Below, piece after piece: positions 27,667-36,127 of a DNA stretch of 64,000 nucleotides. The notes under the pieces are model-generated. The model saw only the letters and a list, made by a program, of their open reading frames with translations, was not told where the DNA came from and did no database searches. The stretch is from NCBI RefSeq assembly GCF_001938565.1, contig NZ_MSYM01000005.1:158918-222917 (forward strand), given 5' to 3'. Origin of the DNA: Rhodoferax antarcticus ANT.BR. GTDB taxonomy: Bacteria; Pseudomonadota; Gammaproteobacteria; Burkholderiales; Burkholderiaceae_C. The position numbers and the translations under genes are program-made. The number at the start of each line of letters is the position of its first letter. The stretch's first letter is position 1.

Positions 27667-28272
27667 TCAGACCCCCACCAGCGCGCCGTAGGCCTTGCGC
27701 GTTTGCGCTGCCACCGAGCGCAGCACCTGGGCGTAAGGGCTTTTATGCCGCGCCATCAGCCGGGCGGACGCGACCATCCTGGAGCGGCAAAACCAGTGGC
27801 AGGTGTGCTGCATCAAAAAAAGCTCCGCCATCATGGTGAAAGCCTTCTCTTTGGAGGGGGCGTCATCGCCCGCGCGAGCCGCTTGGGCGATGGCATGAGC
27901 ATGCACATTGAACACTTTGCGCGCATCAAAGGTGTAACCCGGCAACCATTTGGTTATCTGGGGCAAGGCAAAGGGTACCTTGCTGATGCGTGCCTGCGGC
28001 TCGGGCACTTTGGAAAACGCCAGCGCAAAAGCATTGAACTGCTGCACCAGATCCGTTTCAGTGGTTTTCAGGGCGCTCCAGATGGCGTCCTGGCGCTCTT
28101 TGTCCGTCTCACCCAGGGCGCGCAGATAACCCTGAATCAAGCTTTCCATCAGCTTTTCGATCGGGTACCTGGCCAGAAACGTGCCCAGCAGTGCAATGCG
28201 CACGTTCTGGTCGCGCTGGGTGAAGGAATGCAAACCCCAACCAATGATGAAAACAGAAATAAAAATATCCAT
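27667..28272 (-). CDS. protein of unknown function, 201 residues
   Basis: No known domain recognised. It begins with a short hydrophobic stretch (MDIFISVFIIGWGLHS) that could be a weak membrane anchor, followed by a mainly helical, soluble-looking chain with many charged residues and two Cys near QHTCHWFCRSR. The 81-residue gene follows directly. A dispersed repeat covers its start region (28268-28330), so the promoter or leader has been replaced or altered by that repeat. Codon use looks like that of the neighbours, so it is a genuine gene. Confidence 0.7.
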   Translation of the reverse strand: MDIFISVFIIGWGLHSFTQRDQNVRIALLGTFLARYPIEKLMESLIQGYLRALGETDKERQDAIWSALKTTETDLVQQFNAFALAFSKVPEPQARISKVPFALPQITKWLPGYTFDARKVFNVHAHAIAQAARAGDDAPSKEKAFTMMAELFLMQHTCHWFCRSRMVASARLMARHKSPYAQVLRSVAAQTRKAYGALVGV

Positions 28273-28330
28273 AAATAAGTCTTCTAGCCCTTTTCCTGCA
28301 TGCGCTTGTTGCTATTTAATCAATAGTTTA
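28268..28330 (-). repeat. dispersed repeat copy 6
   Basis: In minus orientation it contains ATTAAATAGCAACAAGCGC and AAAAGGGCTAGAAG. It overlaps the start codon of the 201-residue protein gene. Confidence 0.75.
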
Positions 28331-28374
28331 TGAAAGACCCTATTCGCCCGTGGATGCCCATGCCAAAATAAACC

Positions 28375-29682
28375 ATGACCGAACCCGATGCACCCGTTAC
28401 ACCCTTCGAAGCTGCCGTCTCGCTGGACAATTCTCCAGGGTTGGCCATGCCTGCGCTGCACCGTGCGGTGATTGGCCCGATGGGGGAGGATTATTACCTT
28501 CCCATCTTCAGCCGGTTTGAAGCCGCCGGAGAAGCCACTTTGTCGTGGAACTGGTCGGCCTGTCTGTTCAGCCTGAACTGGATTCTCTTGCGGGGTCTGT
28601 GGGGGGTGGCGGTGGTGTTTGCTGCTGTGCTGCTGGGCATGGTGGTGCTACTGCTCGGCTTGCGCCAGTTGGTGTTTGACTGGCCGCCCGAGGTGCTTTA
28701 TGGCTTGATCGGCGCTTGCCTGAGTCTTGGTGTGCTGGTGCCCGGTGCTTGGGGCAATGCGCTGTTTTTCAATCACAGCCGCAAGGCGATGGTGGCAGCC
28801 ATTGAGGCCAACCCAACTCTGGAACTGGCGTGCACACAGTTGCGTCAGCGCGCCGCTTCGCGGGGGCGGCTCATCCGCATCCTGATCGTCAATGGGTTGC
28901 TGCTGCTGGCTGCGGCGGCGCTGGCCTATTGGCTGCTGCCCGAGTCTGGGGCGTCAATTGGCACCCCGGCCGCTGAAACGACGACCATGGTTGTGGCTGC
29001 GCCTGCAATACCCGCCAGCCAGACGGCCAACGCGGTGGCTGAGATTGCCCCGGCGGCCAGTGAAGCCAGCGCTGGCGCCTTTGGGAGCGCTCCAGCCGCA
29101 GTAGCGTCCGATTCAGCCGTAGCTGAGCCCGCTGCTGCAACTTCATCAGCCACAGCGGTAGCTGCGCCTGAATCTGCGCCAGCACCTGAACCTGCAGCTT
29201 CGACGGCATCAGCGGCAGCGGTAGCACTACCGTCACCGGCTCCATCGGCGGTCTTAGCAGCACGGGCATCAAAAGCAGCACATGCAGCATTAAAGGCAGT
29301 TTCGGCAGCCTCCGCCGCTACAGCAGCCTCAGTGCCCGTAGCTGCAGAACTTTCCGCCCGAGTCGGGCTAGCGCCAACGCCAGCACAGGCCAGCTCTGCG
29401 CCAGCCAACGGGCCATCCGTTGCCAAACTCAAGCCCCCAGCAATCGCTGCAACTGAGCGCTTCTTGGTCAACGCCGGCCTGTTCGCACAACCTGACAACG
29501 CGCGCAAGACACTGGCCCGGCTGAAAGCGGCGGGCTTGCCGGCTTTTTCCCAGGAACTGCAGACCCCCCAGGGGCCGCGCACCCGCGTGCGTGTGGGGCC
29601 GTTTGCCCAACGCGCGCAGGCTCAAGCCGCTGTCAAAAAAATTCATGCCCTGAAACTGGACGCAGCGCTTGTCAAACCCTGA
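28375..29682 (+). CDS. membrane protein with DUF2628-like N-terminus and C-terminal SPOR domain
   Basis: A 435-residue protein. The N-terminal part (AGEATLSWNWSACLFSLNW) resembles DUF2628, with helices at about 72-95 and 105-125; a third helix lies at about 173-192 (LLLLAAAALAYWLLP). A long Ala/Ser/Pro-rich segment (about 200-350) follows, then a SPOR domain (about 360-435: RFLVNAGLFAQPDNARKTLA ... TRVRVGPFAQRAQAQAAV). SPOR domains bind denuded glycan strands at the division septum. A cell-division or envelope role is inferred. The gene is alone between the 201-residue protein gene (divergent) and the rod-like gene. Confidence 0.85.
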   Translation: MTEPDAPVTPFEAAVSLDNSPGLAMPALHRAVIGPMGEDYYLPIFSRFEAAGEATLSWNWSACLFSLNWILLRGLWGVAVVFAAVLLGMVVLLLGLRQLVFDWPPEVLYGLIGACLSLGVLVPGAWGNALFFNHSRKAMVAAIEANPTLELACTQLRQRAASRGRLIRILIVNGLLLLAAAALAYWLLPESGASIGTPAAETTTMVVAAPAIPASQTANAVAEIAPAASEASAGAFGSAPAAVASDSAVAEPAAATSSATAVAAPESAPAPEPAASTASAAAVALPSPAPSAVLAARASKAAHAALKAVSAASAATAASVPVAAELSARVGLAPTPAQASSAPANGPSVAKLKPPAIAATERFLVNAGLFAQPDNARKTLARLKAAGLPAFSQELQTPQGPRTRVRVGPFAQRAQAQAAVKKIHALKLDAALVKP

Positions 29683-29730
29683 GCCAGGGGGTTAAATCGA
29701 GTTTTCCCCATAGCACCGGAGCATTTGTTC

Positions 29731-30030
29731 ATGACTTCACTTTCAGCCATCGCCCTCTCAGGCATGAACGCCGCCCAGACGCAGCTGCAAGCGACTGCCC
29801 ACAATGTGGCCAACCTCAATACCGAAGGCTTTACTCGCCAAGAGGTCACGCTCAAAGCGCAATCACAGGGCGGCGTATCGGCATCGGTCACCGCAGCCAG
29901 CACCCCCGGCAGCGCGCTGGAAACCGATGTGGTGGCCCAACTTCAGGCAAAAAACGCTTTTCTCGCCAACTTGGCGGTGTTCAAGACCAGCGACAAAATG
30001 GCCGGCGCGCTGCTTGATCTGAAGGCTTGA
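29731..30030 (+). CDS. short flagellar-rod-like protein (Flg_bb_rod domain only)
   Basis: A 99-residue protein whose first 40 residues match the N-terminal rod motif of FlgB/C/F/G proteins (SAIALSGMNAAQTQLQATAH, then NVANLNTEGFTRQEV). The last 30 residues (AFLANLAVFKTSDKMAGALL) resemble the C-terminal rod helix. The body domain of a true rod or hook protein is missing, so it is a minimal rod-type coiled coil. No other flagellar gene is in the window. The ATG at 29731 begins the conserved part; a TTG two codons earlier is also in frame. Function unknown. Confidence 0.75.
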   Translation: MTSLSAIALSGMNAAQTQLQATAHNVANLNTEGFTRQEVTLKAQSQGGVSASVTAASTPGSALETDVVAQLQAKNAFLANLAVFKTSDKMAGALLDLKA

Positions 30031-30187
30031 AAACCGCGCAGACAAGACTCGGACACCAACGGATTCGCTGAAGGCTCCGGGCGATACCCATTCGGATTGA
30101 GGTTCAACTCTGGTGCGTAGCCATGCAGACCTTGACGATTGACAAGCCATGGGGTGAATCAGCCAAAGACTCAGGTGAGTGCGCTGT

Positions 30188-30257
30188 CATGGGTGGCGCA
30201 GCGGCATCAAGGAGGAGGCCCGCAGGGCCGGGGGACAGCCGCGTAGCTACCCATGGC
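30188..30257 (+). repeat. GGCGCAGCGGCATCAAG repeat, copy 2
   Basis: It shares GGCGCAGCGGCATCAAG, then GCAGGGC and CAGCCGCG-AGCT, with 23396-23450. Here the outer parts are inverted copies (CATGGGT on the left, ACCCATG on the right), so the element is a long imperfect palindrome. Confidence 0.6.
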
Positions 30258-30338
30258 AGTGCGCTCGCTCGCGCAAACCCAAAAACCTGACCTCTGAAAC
30301 TCGGGCTTTCAAACGCTGACCAAGTCACCCAAATATTC

Positions 30339-30385
30339 AATTTCGATAGCTGTCAGCCCTTTACCTATATGGGCTAGAGGCCTGG
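30339..30385 (+). repeat. dispersed repeat copy 7
   Basis: It contains TTTCGATAGCTGTCAGCCC and ATATGGGCTAGAGGCC. AGCCC and GGGCT pair to form the central stem. It lies 30 bp beyond the ABC exporter stop. Confidence 0.75.
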
Positions 30386-30414
30386 ACTCGGGGTTTTGCC
30401 AAAAAAGCTTGTAA

Positions 30415-32280
30415 CTATTCCACACTCTGTTGCAGCGCCCACATTTGCGCATAACGTCCGTTGGCCGCCAGCAGCGCGGCGTGGGTGCCGCGCTCCAGGA
30501 TGTGCCCGGCCTCCATCACCAGAATCTCATGCGCATCCACCACCGTCGATAAACGATGGGCGATGACCAGGGTGGTTTTGTTTTGCGCCACGCTTTGCAG
30601 CTCGGCCTGAATGGCGCGCTCATTGGCGCTGTCCAGCGCGCTGGTGGCTTCGTCAAAGATCAGAATCGGCGGGTTTTTCAGCAGCGTGCGGGCAATCGCC
30701 ACGCGCTGCTTTTCACCGCCCGAGAGTTTCAGGCCGCGCTCGCCCACCATGGTGTCGTAACCCTTGGGCGTGGCAGCAATAAAGCTGTGAATGTGCGCAG
30801 CTTTGGCGGCGCCCTCGACCTCAGCGCGGTCAGCGCCGGGGCGGCCGTAGGCAATGTTGTATTCCACCGTGTCGTTGAACAGCACCGTGTCTTGCGGCAC
30901 GATGCCGATGGCGGCGCGCACGCTGGCCTGCGTGACCTGTTTGATGTCCTGCCCGGCAATCAGTATCTGGCCGCTTTGCACGTCGTAAAACCTGAACAGC
31001 AGCCGCGCCAGCGTCGATTTGCCCGAGCCCGACGGCCCCACCACGGCCACGGTTTTGCCGGCCGGAATGTCAAAGCTGATGTCATGCAGGATCGGGCGCG
31101 CCGGTTCATAGGCAAACTGGACGTGCCTGAACGACACACTGGCGTTGCCCGCATTGGCCTTGAGCGCCGTGGCGCTGGCGTCCTCCAGCGCCAAGGGCAG
31201 CGCGCCGGGCTGATCGGCAATCTCGCGTTCGCGCTCCATCAGGCCGAACATCTTTTCCAGGTCGGTCAGGCCCTGCTTGATCTCGCGGTACAGCACCCCC
31301 AGAAAACCCAGCGGAATATAAAGCTGGATCATGAAGGCGTTAACCATCACCAGGTCGCCCAGCGTCATGCGGCCATCGACCACGCCCTGGGTGGCACGCC
31401 ACAACATGGCCACCAGCCCGGCCGCAATGATGAGCTGCTGACCGGTGTTGAGCAGGCTCAGCGTGCTCTGGCTTTTCAGCGCAACCTTGCGGTAGCGCTC
31501 CAGGTTGTCGTCATAGCGCTTGGCCTCGAATTCTTCGTTGTTGAAGTATTTGACCGTCTCGTAGTTCAGCAGCGAGTCGATGGCGCGGCTGTGCGCGGTA
31601 CTGTCCAGCTCGTTCATCTGCTTTCTGAACTGGGTGCGCCACTCGGTGACCACAATGGTGAAGGTGATGTAGACCACCAGCGCGATGATGGTGATGCCGG
31701 CAAACCACACATCAAACTTGACGGCCAGGTAGCCCAGCACCAGCGCAACTTCGAACAGCGTCGGGAAAACGCTATACAAAGAATAGCTGATGAGCGAATG
31801 CACAGCGCGGGTGCCGCGCTCTATGTCACGCGTCATGCCGCCGGTCTGGCGTTCCAGGTGAAAGCGCAGGCTTAACGCGTGCAGGTGGCGGAACACCTGC
31901 AAACTGATGCTGCGCGACGCACCCTCGGTGGCTTTGGCAAAGATCAGCTCGCGCAACTCGGCAAACAGCGTGGTCGACAGCCGCAGCAACCCATAAGCCA
32001 CCAGCAGCCCCAGCGGCACCACCAGCAGCGCGGTCGCATCAAGGCCCGCCTTGGGGTTCATGGTGTCGATGAGTTCCTTGAGCAACACCGGCACGCCGAC
32101 GTTGGCCACCTTGGCACCCACCATGAAGGCCAGCGCGGCCATCACCCGCCATTTGTACTGCCACAGGTAGGGAAACAGGCGCTGCAGGGTCGACCAGTCA
32201 GAGCGCTCAGGCGCGGGGGCAGGTTTGGATGAGTCCGGGGGGAAAGTTTCGCTGGGCAAGGTGGAACGGGGGCGGCGCAT
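30415..32280 (-). CDS. ABC exporter of the Atm1/HMT1 type
   Basis: A 621-residue fused permease-ATPase. About six membrane helices occupy residues 40-320, and the nucleotide-binding domain is at about 380-610, with Walker A VGPSGSGKSTLARLL, signature LSGGEKQRVAIART, Walker B ILIFDEATSAL and the H-loop IAHRLST. The RFHLERQTGGM region and FNNEEFEAKRYDD are typical of mitochondrial Atm1-like transporters, which export glutathione-linked compounds or confer heavy-metal tolerance. ATG 32280 is chosen; an in-frame ATG at 32307 would overlap the start region of the divergent thioesterase gene. Confidence 0.9.
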   Translation of the reverse strand: MRRPRSTLPSETFPPDSSKPAPAPERSDWSTLQRLFPYLWQYKWRVMAALAFMVGAKVANVGVPVLLKELIDTMNPKAGLDATALLVVPLGLLVAYGLLRLSTTLFAELRELIFAKATEGASRSISLQVFRHLHALSLRFHLERQTGGMTRDIERGTRAVHSLISYSLYSVFPTLFEVALVLGYLAVKFDVWFAGITIIALVVYITFTIVVTEWRTQFRKQMNELDSTAHSRAIDSLLNYETVKYFNNEEFEAKRYDDNLERYRKVALKSQSTLSLLNTGQQLIIAAGLVAMLWRATQGVVDGRMTLGDLVMVNAFMIQLYIPLGFLGVLYREIKQGLTDLEKMFGLMEREREIADQPGALPLALEDASATALKANAGNASVSFRHVQFAYEPARPILHDISFDIPAGKTVAVVGPSGSGKSTLARLLFRFYDVQSGQILIAGQDIKQVTQASVRAAIGIVPQDTVLFNDTVEYNIAYGRPGADRAEVEGAAKAAHIHSFIAATPKGYDTMVGERGLKLSGGEKQRVAIARTLLKNPPILIFDEATSALDSANERAIQAELQSVAQNKTTLVIAHRLSTVVDAHEILVMEAGHILERGTHAALLAANGRYAQMWALQQSVE

Positions 32281-32335
32281 AAATGGAAATCTCAGGGGAC
32301 AATCCATGGCAATTGATCAACCCAGGATTGTGCCC

Positions 32336-32797
32336 ATGTCTGACCACCCCAGCACCCGCTCGCCCACAAAGCCATTGCCAGAAGAAACATCGCCCAAGTT
32401 GCAACTGCCGCTTGACGAAAAATTGGTGCTCAAAGTGATTCCGATGCCGCGCGACGTGAACGCCAACGGCGACATTTTTGGCGGCTGGGTGATGGCGCAG
32501 GTGGACTTGGCCGGCGCAGTGATTGCCGCACCTTATGCGGATGGGCGCATGGCCACGGTGGCGGTGAATGAGTTCATCTTCAAACAGCCGGTGCGCGTGG
32601 GCGACATTTTGAGTTTTTACGGCAAGCTGCTGCGCATTGGCCGCACTTCGATCACCGTCAAGGTCGAGGTCTATGCAGAGCACTTTCGCGCCCAGGGCAG
32701 CTACACCAAAGTGACCGAGGCACTGCTCACCTATGTGGCGCTGGACGAGCACGGCAAACCGCGCGAGGTGCCCAAGCCGGCACCAGCCACCCCTTAG
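32336..32797 (+). CDS. YciA-like acyl-CoA thioesterase
   Basis: A 153-residue hotdog-fold protein with the YciA signature DVNANGDIFGGWVMAQVDLA and VAVNEFIFKQPVRVGD, hydrolysing a broad range of acyl-CoAs. ATG 32336 follows AGGA by nine bases; ATG 32306 is also in frame but overlaps the divergent ABC gene. The stop overlaps the end of the convergent thioesterase gene by four bases. Confidence 0.88.
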   Translation: MSDHPSTRSPTKPLPEETSPKLQLPLDEKLVLKVIPMPRDVNANGDIFGGWVMAQVDLAGAVIAAPYADGRMATVAVNEFIFKQPVRVGDILSFYGKLLRIGRTSITVKVEVYAEHFRAQGSYTKVTEALLTYVALDEHGKPREVPKPAPATP

Positions 32798-33303
32798 GAC
32801 ACAATGTAAGCAGCCGCCGCAGTGGACAGTAGCTTGCCGTCTGCTCCCAAAAACTCCATACGGGTGGAGGCCACGCGGGAGCCCAGGCGCATCACCTCGG
32901 CGCGCAGCTCAAACCACTCGCCAATGCCCGGGCGCAGGTAATCCACCCGCAGGTCGATGGTGCCGAGCTTGGCAAAGCGCTGCAGGCGATGCTGCACCGG
33001 CTCGTCCATGTGGCGCGCGCCAATCGCCGCCATCACCGCCAGCCCGCCCATAGCGTCCAACCCGGCGCTGATGACGCCGCCATGGATGCGGTTGCAGGCG
33101 AAATGGCCCACCAGGTCGTTGCGCATGTCGATGCGAGCGGTGACGCGCTCGGGCAGCAAGCTGGTGATTTTCAGACCCAGTAACTGGTTGAAGACGATCA
33201 ACTCTTCAAACACCTTTTTGATGCCTGCGATAAATTCGGGCTCAAAACTGACCGGTGTGCTGATTAGGTCACTGGTCATGTCACTGCTTTTGGAATGGGT
33301 CAT
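32794..33303 (-). CDS. PaaI/YigI-type thioesterase
   Basis: A 169-residue hotdog-fold protein. The segment NRIHGGVISAGLDAMGG carries the HGG motif and catalytic-type Asp of PaaI-like thioesterases, followed by TIDLRVDYLRPGIGEWF. The physiological acyl-CoA is unknown; nearby enoyl-CoA hydratase and YciA genes suggest acyl-CoA metabolism. ATG 33303 or 33279 could be used. A dispersed repeat lies directly upstream at 33307-33370, where the promoter or leader would be. Confidence 0.85.
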   Translation of the reverse strand: MTHSKSSDMTSDLISTPVSFEPEFIAGIKKVFEELIVFNQLLGLKITSLLPERVTARIDMRNDLVGHFACNRIHGGVISAGLDAMGGLAVMAAIGARHMDEPVQHRLQRFAKLGTIDLRVDYLRPGIGEWFELRAEVMRLGSRVASTRMEFLGADGKLLSTAAAAYIVS

Positions 33304-33306
33304 ATC

Positions 33307-33370
33307 GATACAAAAGAATAGCTGCCTGCGCTTTGTTTATAAGGGCTAGAGGCATATTTAGCGTATAAAA
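33307..33370 (+). repeat. dispersed repeat copy 8
   Basis: A well-preserved copy: GAATAGCTGCCTGCGCTT, then TTATAAGGGCTAGAGGC and GCGTATAAAA. It sits four bases upstream of the PaaI-type gene and contributes its 5' leader. Confidence 0.85.
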
Positions 33371-33401
33371 CGCACAGGGTAAGACCCGTTGAAATGCTGG
33401 C

Positions 33402-34166
33402 TCAGAGCTGACTGAAATCTGGCCGACGTTTGCCCAGAAAGGCGCCGAACGCCTCTTTAGCAGCTGGCTCGCCCAGCATGCGGGCAAAGATCACACCCTC
33501 TTGCGTCATGCGTTCGTCCACCGCGCTGGCGTAGCTGAGTTTCATCAGACGTTTGGTTTCCAACACAGATTTGCTGGGTTTGGCGGCCAAGCGTTGCGCC
33601 TGGCGCTGCGCCAGCGCATTGGCCTCGGCGGGCGGCACGATGCGGCAAATCAGGCCCATCTCCAGCGCCGCCTCGGCGCTAAACGGGTCGCCCAGCATCA
33701 GCGCCTCTGCCGCGCGGCCATAGCCCATGCGCTGCGGTGCCAGCAGGCTAGACGCCGCTTCAGGGCACACGCCCAGGTTCACAAAAGGCATGGAAAACGC
33801 CGCGTTGTCACCCGCGTAGACCAGATCACAATGAAACAGCAGCGTGGTGCCAATGCCCACCGCCGGGCCACACACCGAGGCCACAATGGGCTTGGGAAAG
33901 CTGGCCAGGTTGCGCAGGAAGCGAAACACCGGCGCGTCCAGCGCGGTGGGCGGCGCTTTCAAAAAGTCGGCAATGTCGTTGCCCGCGCTGAACACCGTTT
34001 CATGCCCCTGAAACACGACCACGCGGATGGCGTCTTCGAGCGAGGCATCCGCCAGCGCATCGGCCATGTCGGCGTACATGGCGGCGGTGAATGAGTTTTT
34101 CTTGTCGACCCGGTTGAGGGTGATGGTCATGACCCGCTCGGCGGTGTCTATCAGAAGATCTGTCAT
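33402..34166 (-). CDS. enoyl-CoA hydratase/isomerase family protein
   Basis: A 254-residue crotonase-fold protein. The oxyanion-hole segments FSAGNDIADFL and CGPAVGIGTTLLFHCDLVYA are visible. The second catalytic Glu is retained in NLGVCPEAASSLL, where Pro-Glu-Ala is more like the PaaG/ECI isomerase group than classical hydratases. It probably hydrates or isomerises enoyl-CoA in fatty-acid or aromatic degradation. The start MTDLLIDTAERV fits the family. Confidence 0.87.
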   Translation of the reverse strand: MTDLLIDTAERVMTITLNRVDKKNSFTAAMYADMADALADASLEDAIRVVVFQGHETVFSAGNDIADFLKAPPTALDAPVFRFLRNLASFPKPIVASVCGPAVGIGTTLLFHCDLVYAGDNAAFSMPFVNLGVCPEAASSLLAPQRMGYGRAAEALMLGDPFSAEAALEMGLICRIVPPAEANALAQRQAQRLAAKPSKSVLETKRLMKLSYASAVDERMTQEGVIFARMLGEPAAKEAFGAFLGKRRPDFSQL

Positions 34167-34327
34167 GCTGGATTTCTCGCTAAATGAATTTTGATTCTGT
34201 CATACGGGCTTTGCTGGCTTGCTGCCTGGGTACTTGGCTACTTGGCTACTTGGCTGCCAGGTTCTTGTGCGGCATCGGCCTTTGTCATTAGGCAGAGCGT
34301 TTATTTAACCGCTGTTGGCGGTCACCC

Positions 34328-34403
34328 GCGAGAGAGGTCCTTGGGGCAGCTTTCTCATACTGGGGTACCAGAAATCGTCAGCCGCCCCAAGGACCTCTCT
34401 CGC
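34328..34403. repeat. long palindrome A with 20-bp arms
   Basis: Left arm GCGAGAGAGGTCCTTGGGGC (34328-34347) and right arm 34384-34403 are perfect inverted copies over 20 bp. The 36-base centre contains a small inner hairpin CTGGGGTACCAG. The same plan recurs in palindrome B. Confidence 0.85.
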
Positions 34404-34512
34404 TGGCAGCGTTGGCATCGATGACAAAAGACTGGGGTTGCGCCCGACGTACCGCCTGAACGCCAACCACTGGCCTTGAAGTCTTCAAACCCAGCGCCCG
34501 CCCAACACCTCA

Positions 34513-34590
34513 GCGCGGTAGCCGGTTGGGGCGGCCCCCGATTTTTCTGGTACTCCAGCATGAGGGGGGCGCCCCAACCGGCTACCGCGC
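34513..34590. repeat. long palindrome B with 20-bp arms
   Basis: Left arm GCGCGGTAGCCGGTTGGGGC (34513-34532) and right arm 34571-34590 are perfect inverted copies; pairing continues inward with one bulge (GGCCCCC / GGGGGC). The centre again contains CTGG-TACT-CCAG. Inner arm ends (TTGGGGC / GCCCCAA) match palindrome A. Confidence 0.85.
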
Positions 34591-34715
34591 GGCGATGCGC
34601 CAAAACTTCACGAGTTGAATGCACTCGGACACCTGCTCCGGACTCAATCTGCAAGGGACGCAACGCCAACACAATCGCACTGTGCGGCGTACCCCACCCT
34701 GAACTCATCGAAAAA

Positions 34716-35912
34716 TCAAACCCGCTCAAAAATCCCCGCCGCGCCTTGGCCCATGCCGATGCACATGCTGACCATGCCGTACTTGAGCTGCTGGCGCTGC
34801 AAGGCATGGATGACGGTGGCGGCGCGAATCGCCCCGGTGGCGCCCAACGGGTGGCCCAGCGCAATGGCGCCGCCCATCGGGTTGACCTTGGCCACGTCCA
34901 ACCCCAGCGTATTGATGACCGCCAAAGACTGCGCGGCAAACGCTTCGTTGAGCTCGATCCAGTCGATGTCCGACAGGCTCAGACCCGCATTGCGCAAGGC
35001 CACCGGAATCGCTTCGATCGGGCCAATGCCCATGAACTGCGGCGGCACGCCTTTGGCGGCAAAGCTGACAAAACGCGCCAGCGGTGTCAGCCCGTATTGC
35101 TTGAGCGCTTTTTCACTGACCAGGATCAGCGCACCCGCGCCGTCCGAGGTTTGCGAACTATTGCCTGCGGTGACCGAGCCTCGTGCGGCAAATACTGTGC
35201 GCAGTTTGGCCAAACCTTCCAGCGAGGTGTCGGCGCGCGCGCCCTCGTCTAAGCTCACGATGCGCTTTTTCTCGATGACTTCACCCGTTTGCAGATTCGG
35301 CGAGCGGTCAATCACCTCAATCGGCGTGATCTCAGCAGCAAAGTAACCGGCGGCTTGGGCGGCCAAGGCGCGGCGGTGCGACTCGACCGCAAACGCGTCC
35401 TGCGCTTCGCGGCTGACTTTCCACTGGTTCGCCACTTTCTCGGCAGTCAGGCCCATGCCGTAGGCGATGCCGATGTTTTCGTCGTTGTCAAACATGGCCG
35501 GCGACATGGAGGGCGAGTTGCCCATCATCGGCACCATGCTCATGCTCTCGACCCCGGCGGCAATCATCACGTCGGCCTCGCCCACGCGAATCCGGTCGGC
35601 GGCCATTTGGATCGCGCTCAGGCCTGATGCACAAAAGCGGTTCACGGTAATCCCGCCCACGCTCACCGGCAAGCCAGCCAGCACCGCACCGATGCGGGCA
35701 ATGTTCAGGCCCTGCTGGCCTTCGGGAATGGCGCAGCCGCAAACCACATCTTCAATGGCGCCCGGGTCCAGGCCTGGCACTTGCGCCAGTGCCGACTGCA
35801 GCACCTTGACCAGCAAATCATCCGGCCGGGTGTTGCGGAAAAACCCGCGATGCGACTTACCAATAGGTGAGCGCGTGGCGGCAACGATGTAGGCGTCTTG
35901 AACTTGTTTCAT
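34716..35912 (-). CDS. fadA: acetyl-CoA acyltransferase (thiolase)
   Basis: The last step of beta-oxidation, cleaving 3-ketoacyl-CoA. The 398-residue protein has the nucleophilic Cys in NRFCASGLSAIQMA, the His in MGGAIALGHPLGATG and the second Cys in MCIGMGQGAAG. ATG 35912 is preceded by AGGA at five bases. It is the last gene of the run regulator - acyl-CoA dehydrogenase - DUF2147 - FadN-type - thiolase, all on the minus strand, so it acts with them in fatty-acid degradation. Confidence 0.93.
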   Translation of the reverse strand: MKQVQDAYIVAATRSPIGKSHRGFFRNTRPDDLLVKVLQSALAQVPGLDPGAIEDVVCGCAIPEGQQGLNIARIGAVLAGLPVSVGGITVNRFCASGLSAIQMAADRIRVGEADVMIAAGVESMSMVPMMGNSPSMSPAMFDNDENIGIAYGMGLTAEKVANQWKVSREAQDAFAVESHRRALAAQAAGYFAAEITPIEVIDRSPNLQTGEVIEKKRIVSLDEGARADTSLEGLAKLRTVFAARGSVTAGNSSQTSDGAGALILVSEKALKQYGLTPLARFVSFAAKGVPPQFMGIGPIEAIPVALRNAGLSLSDIDWIELNEAFAAQSLAVINTLGLDVAKVNPMGGAIALGHPLGATGAIRAATVIHALQRQQLKYGMVSMCIGMGQGAAGIFERV

Positions 35913-36036
35913 GGTGATCCTCAATTGATCAGAAAAATGGGGTGGTCGTGCTAGTTCAGCTGTTTGTCGCTGTGAGGCAGTTGTTTGTGGTTGAGCAAGC
36001 GTCGCGAGCAGCCGTCAGGCTAGGCGCGGGTGCCCG

Positions 36037-36076
36037 AAAACAACCGGAACGTACCTTTGTACGTGAGGCTTGTTTT
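36037..36076. repeat. imperfect palindrome between the FadN-type gene and thiolase
   Basis: AAAACAA...ACGTAC-CTTT-GTACGT...TTGTTTT forms a stem-loop within the 215-bp gap separating the two beta-oxidation genes. It could moderate read-through or stabilise mRNA ends; it is not a classic terminator because a T-run after the stem is short. Confidence 0.55.
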
Positions 36077-36127
36077 GGGGCTGCAACGACGCATGGCGGC
36101 TCCGCAGTAGCTTGATCAATCACGAAC

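Larger units (their letters stand above)
30031..30414. other. gene-free region with two repeat types
   Basis: This 384-bp stretch between the rod-like gene and the ABC exporter contains a GGCGCAGCGGCATCAAG-type repeat (30195-30248) and a dispersed repeat (30339-30385). I see no convincing coding frame or RNA gene. Confidence 0.6.
34167..34715. other. gene-free region with tandem repeat and two large palindromes
   Basis: This 549-bp region upstream of the enoyl-CoA hydratase and downstream of the thiolase holds three TACTTGGC octamers in tandem near 34230-34255 and the two palindromes listed separately. A frame across it on the minus strand has no recognisable homology and biased composition, so I do not call a gene. 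Confidence 0.65.

Noticed and set aside
30556..31875. A 439-codon plus-strand frame opposite the ABC exporter
   Set aside because: It is a shadow of the ABC exporter; the composition (His, Gln, Arg rich) is typical of antisense frames.
34355..34939. Minus-strand frame across the palindromes and the thiolase end
   Set aside because: It overlaps the thiolase gene in another frame, and the rest is made of the palindromes. No homology seen.
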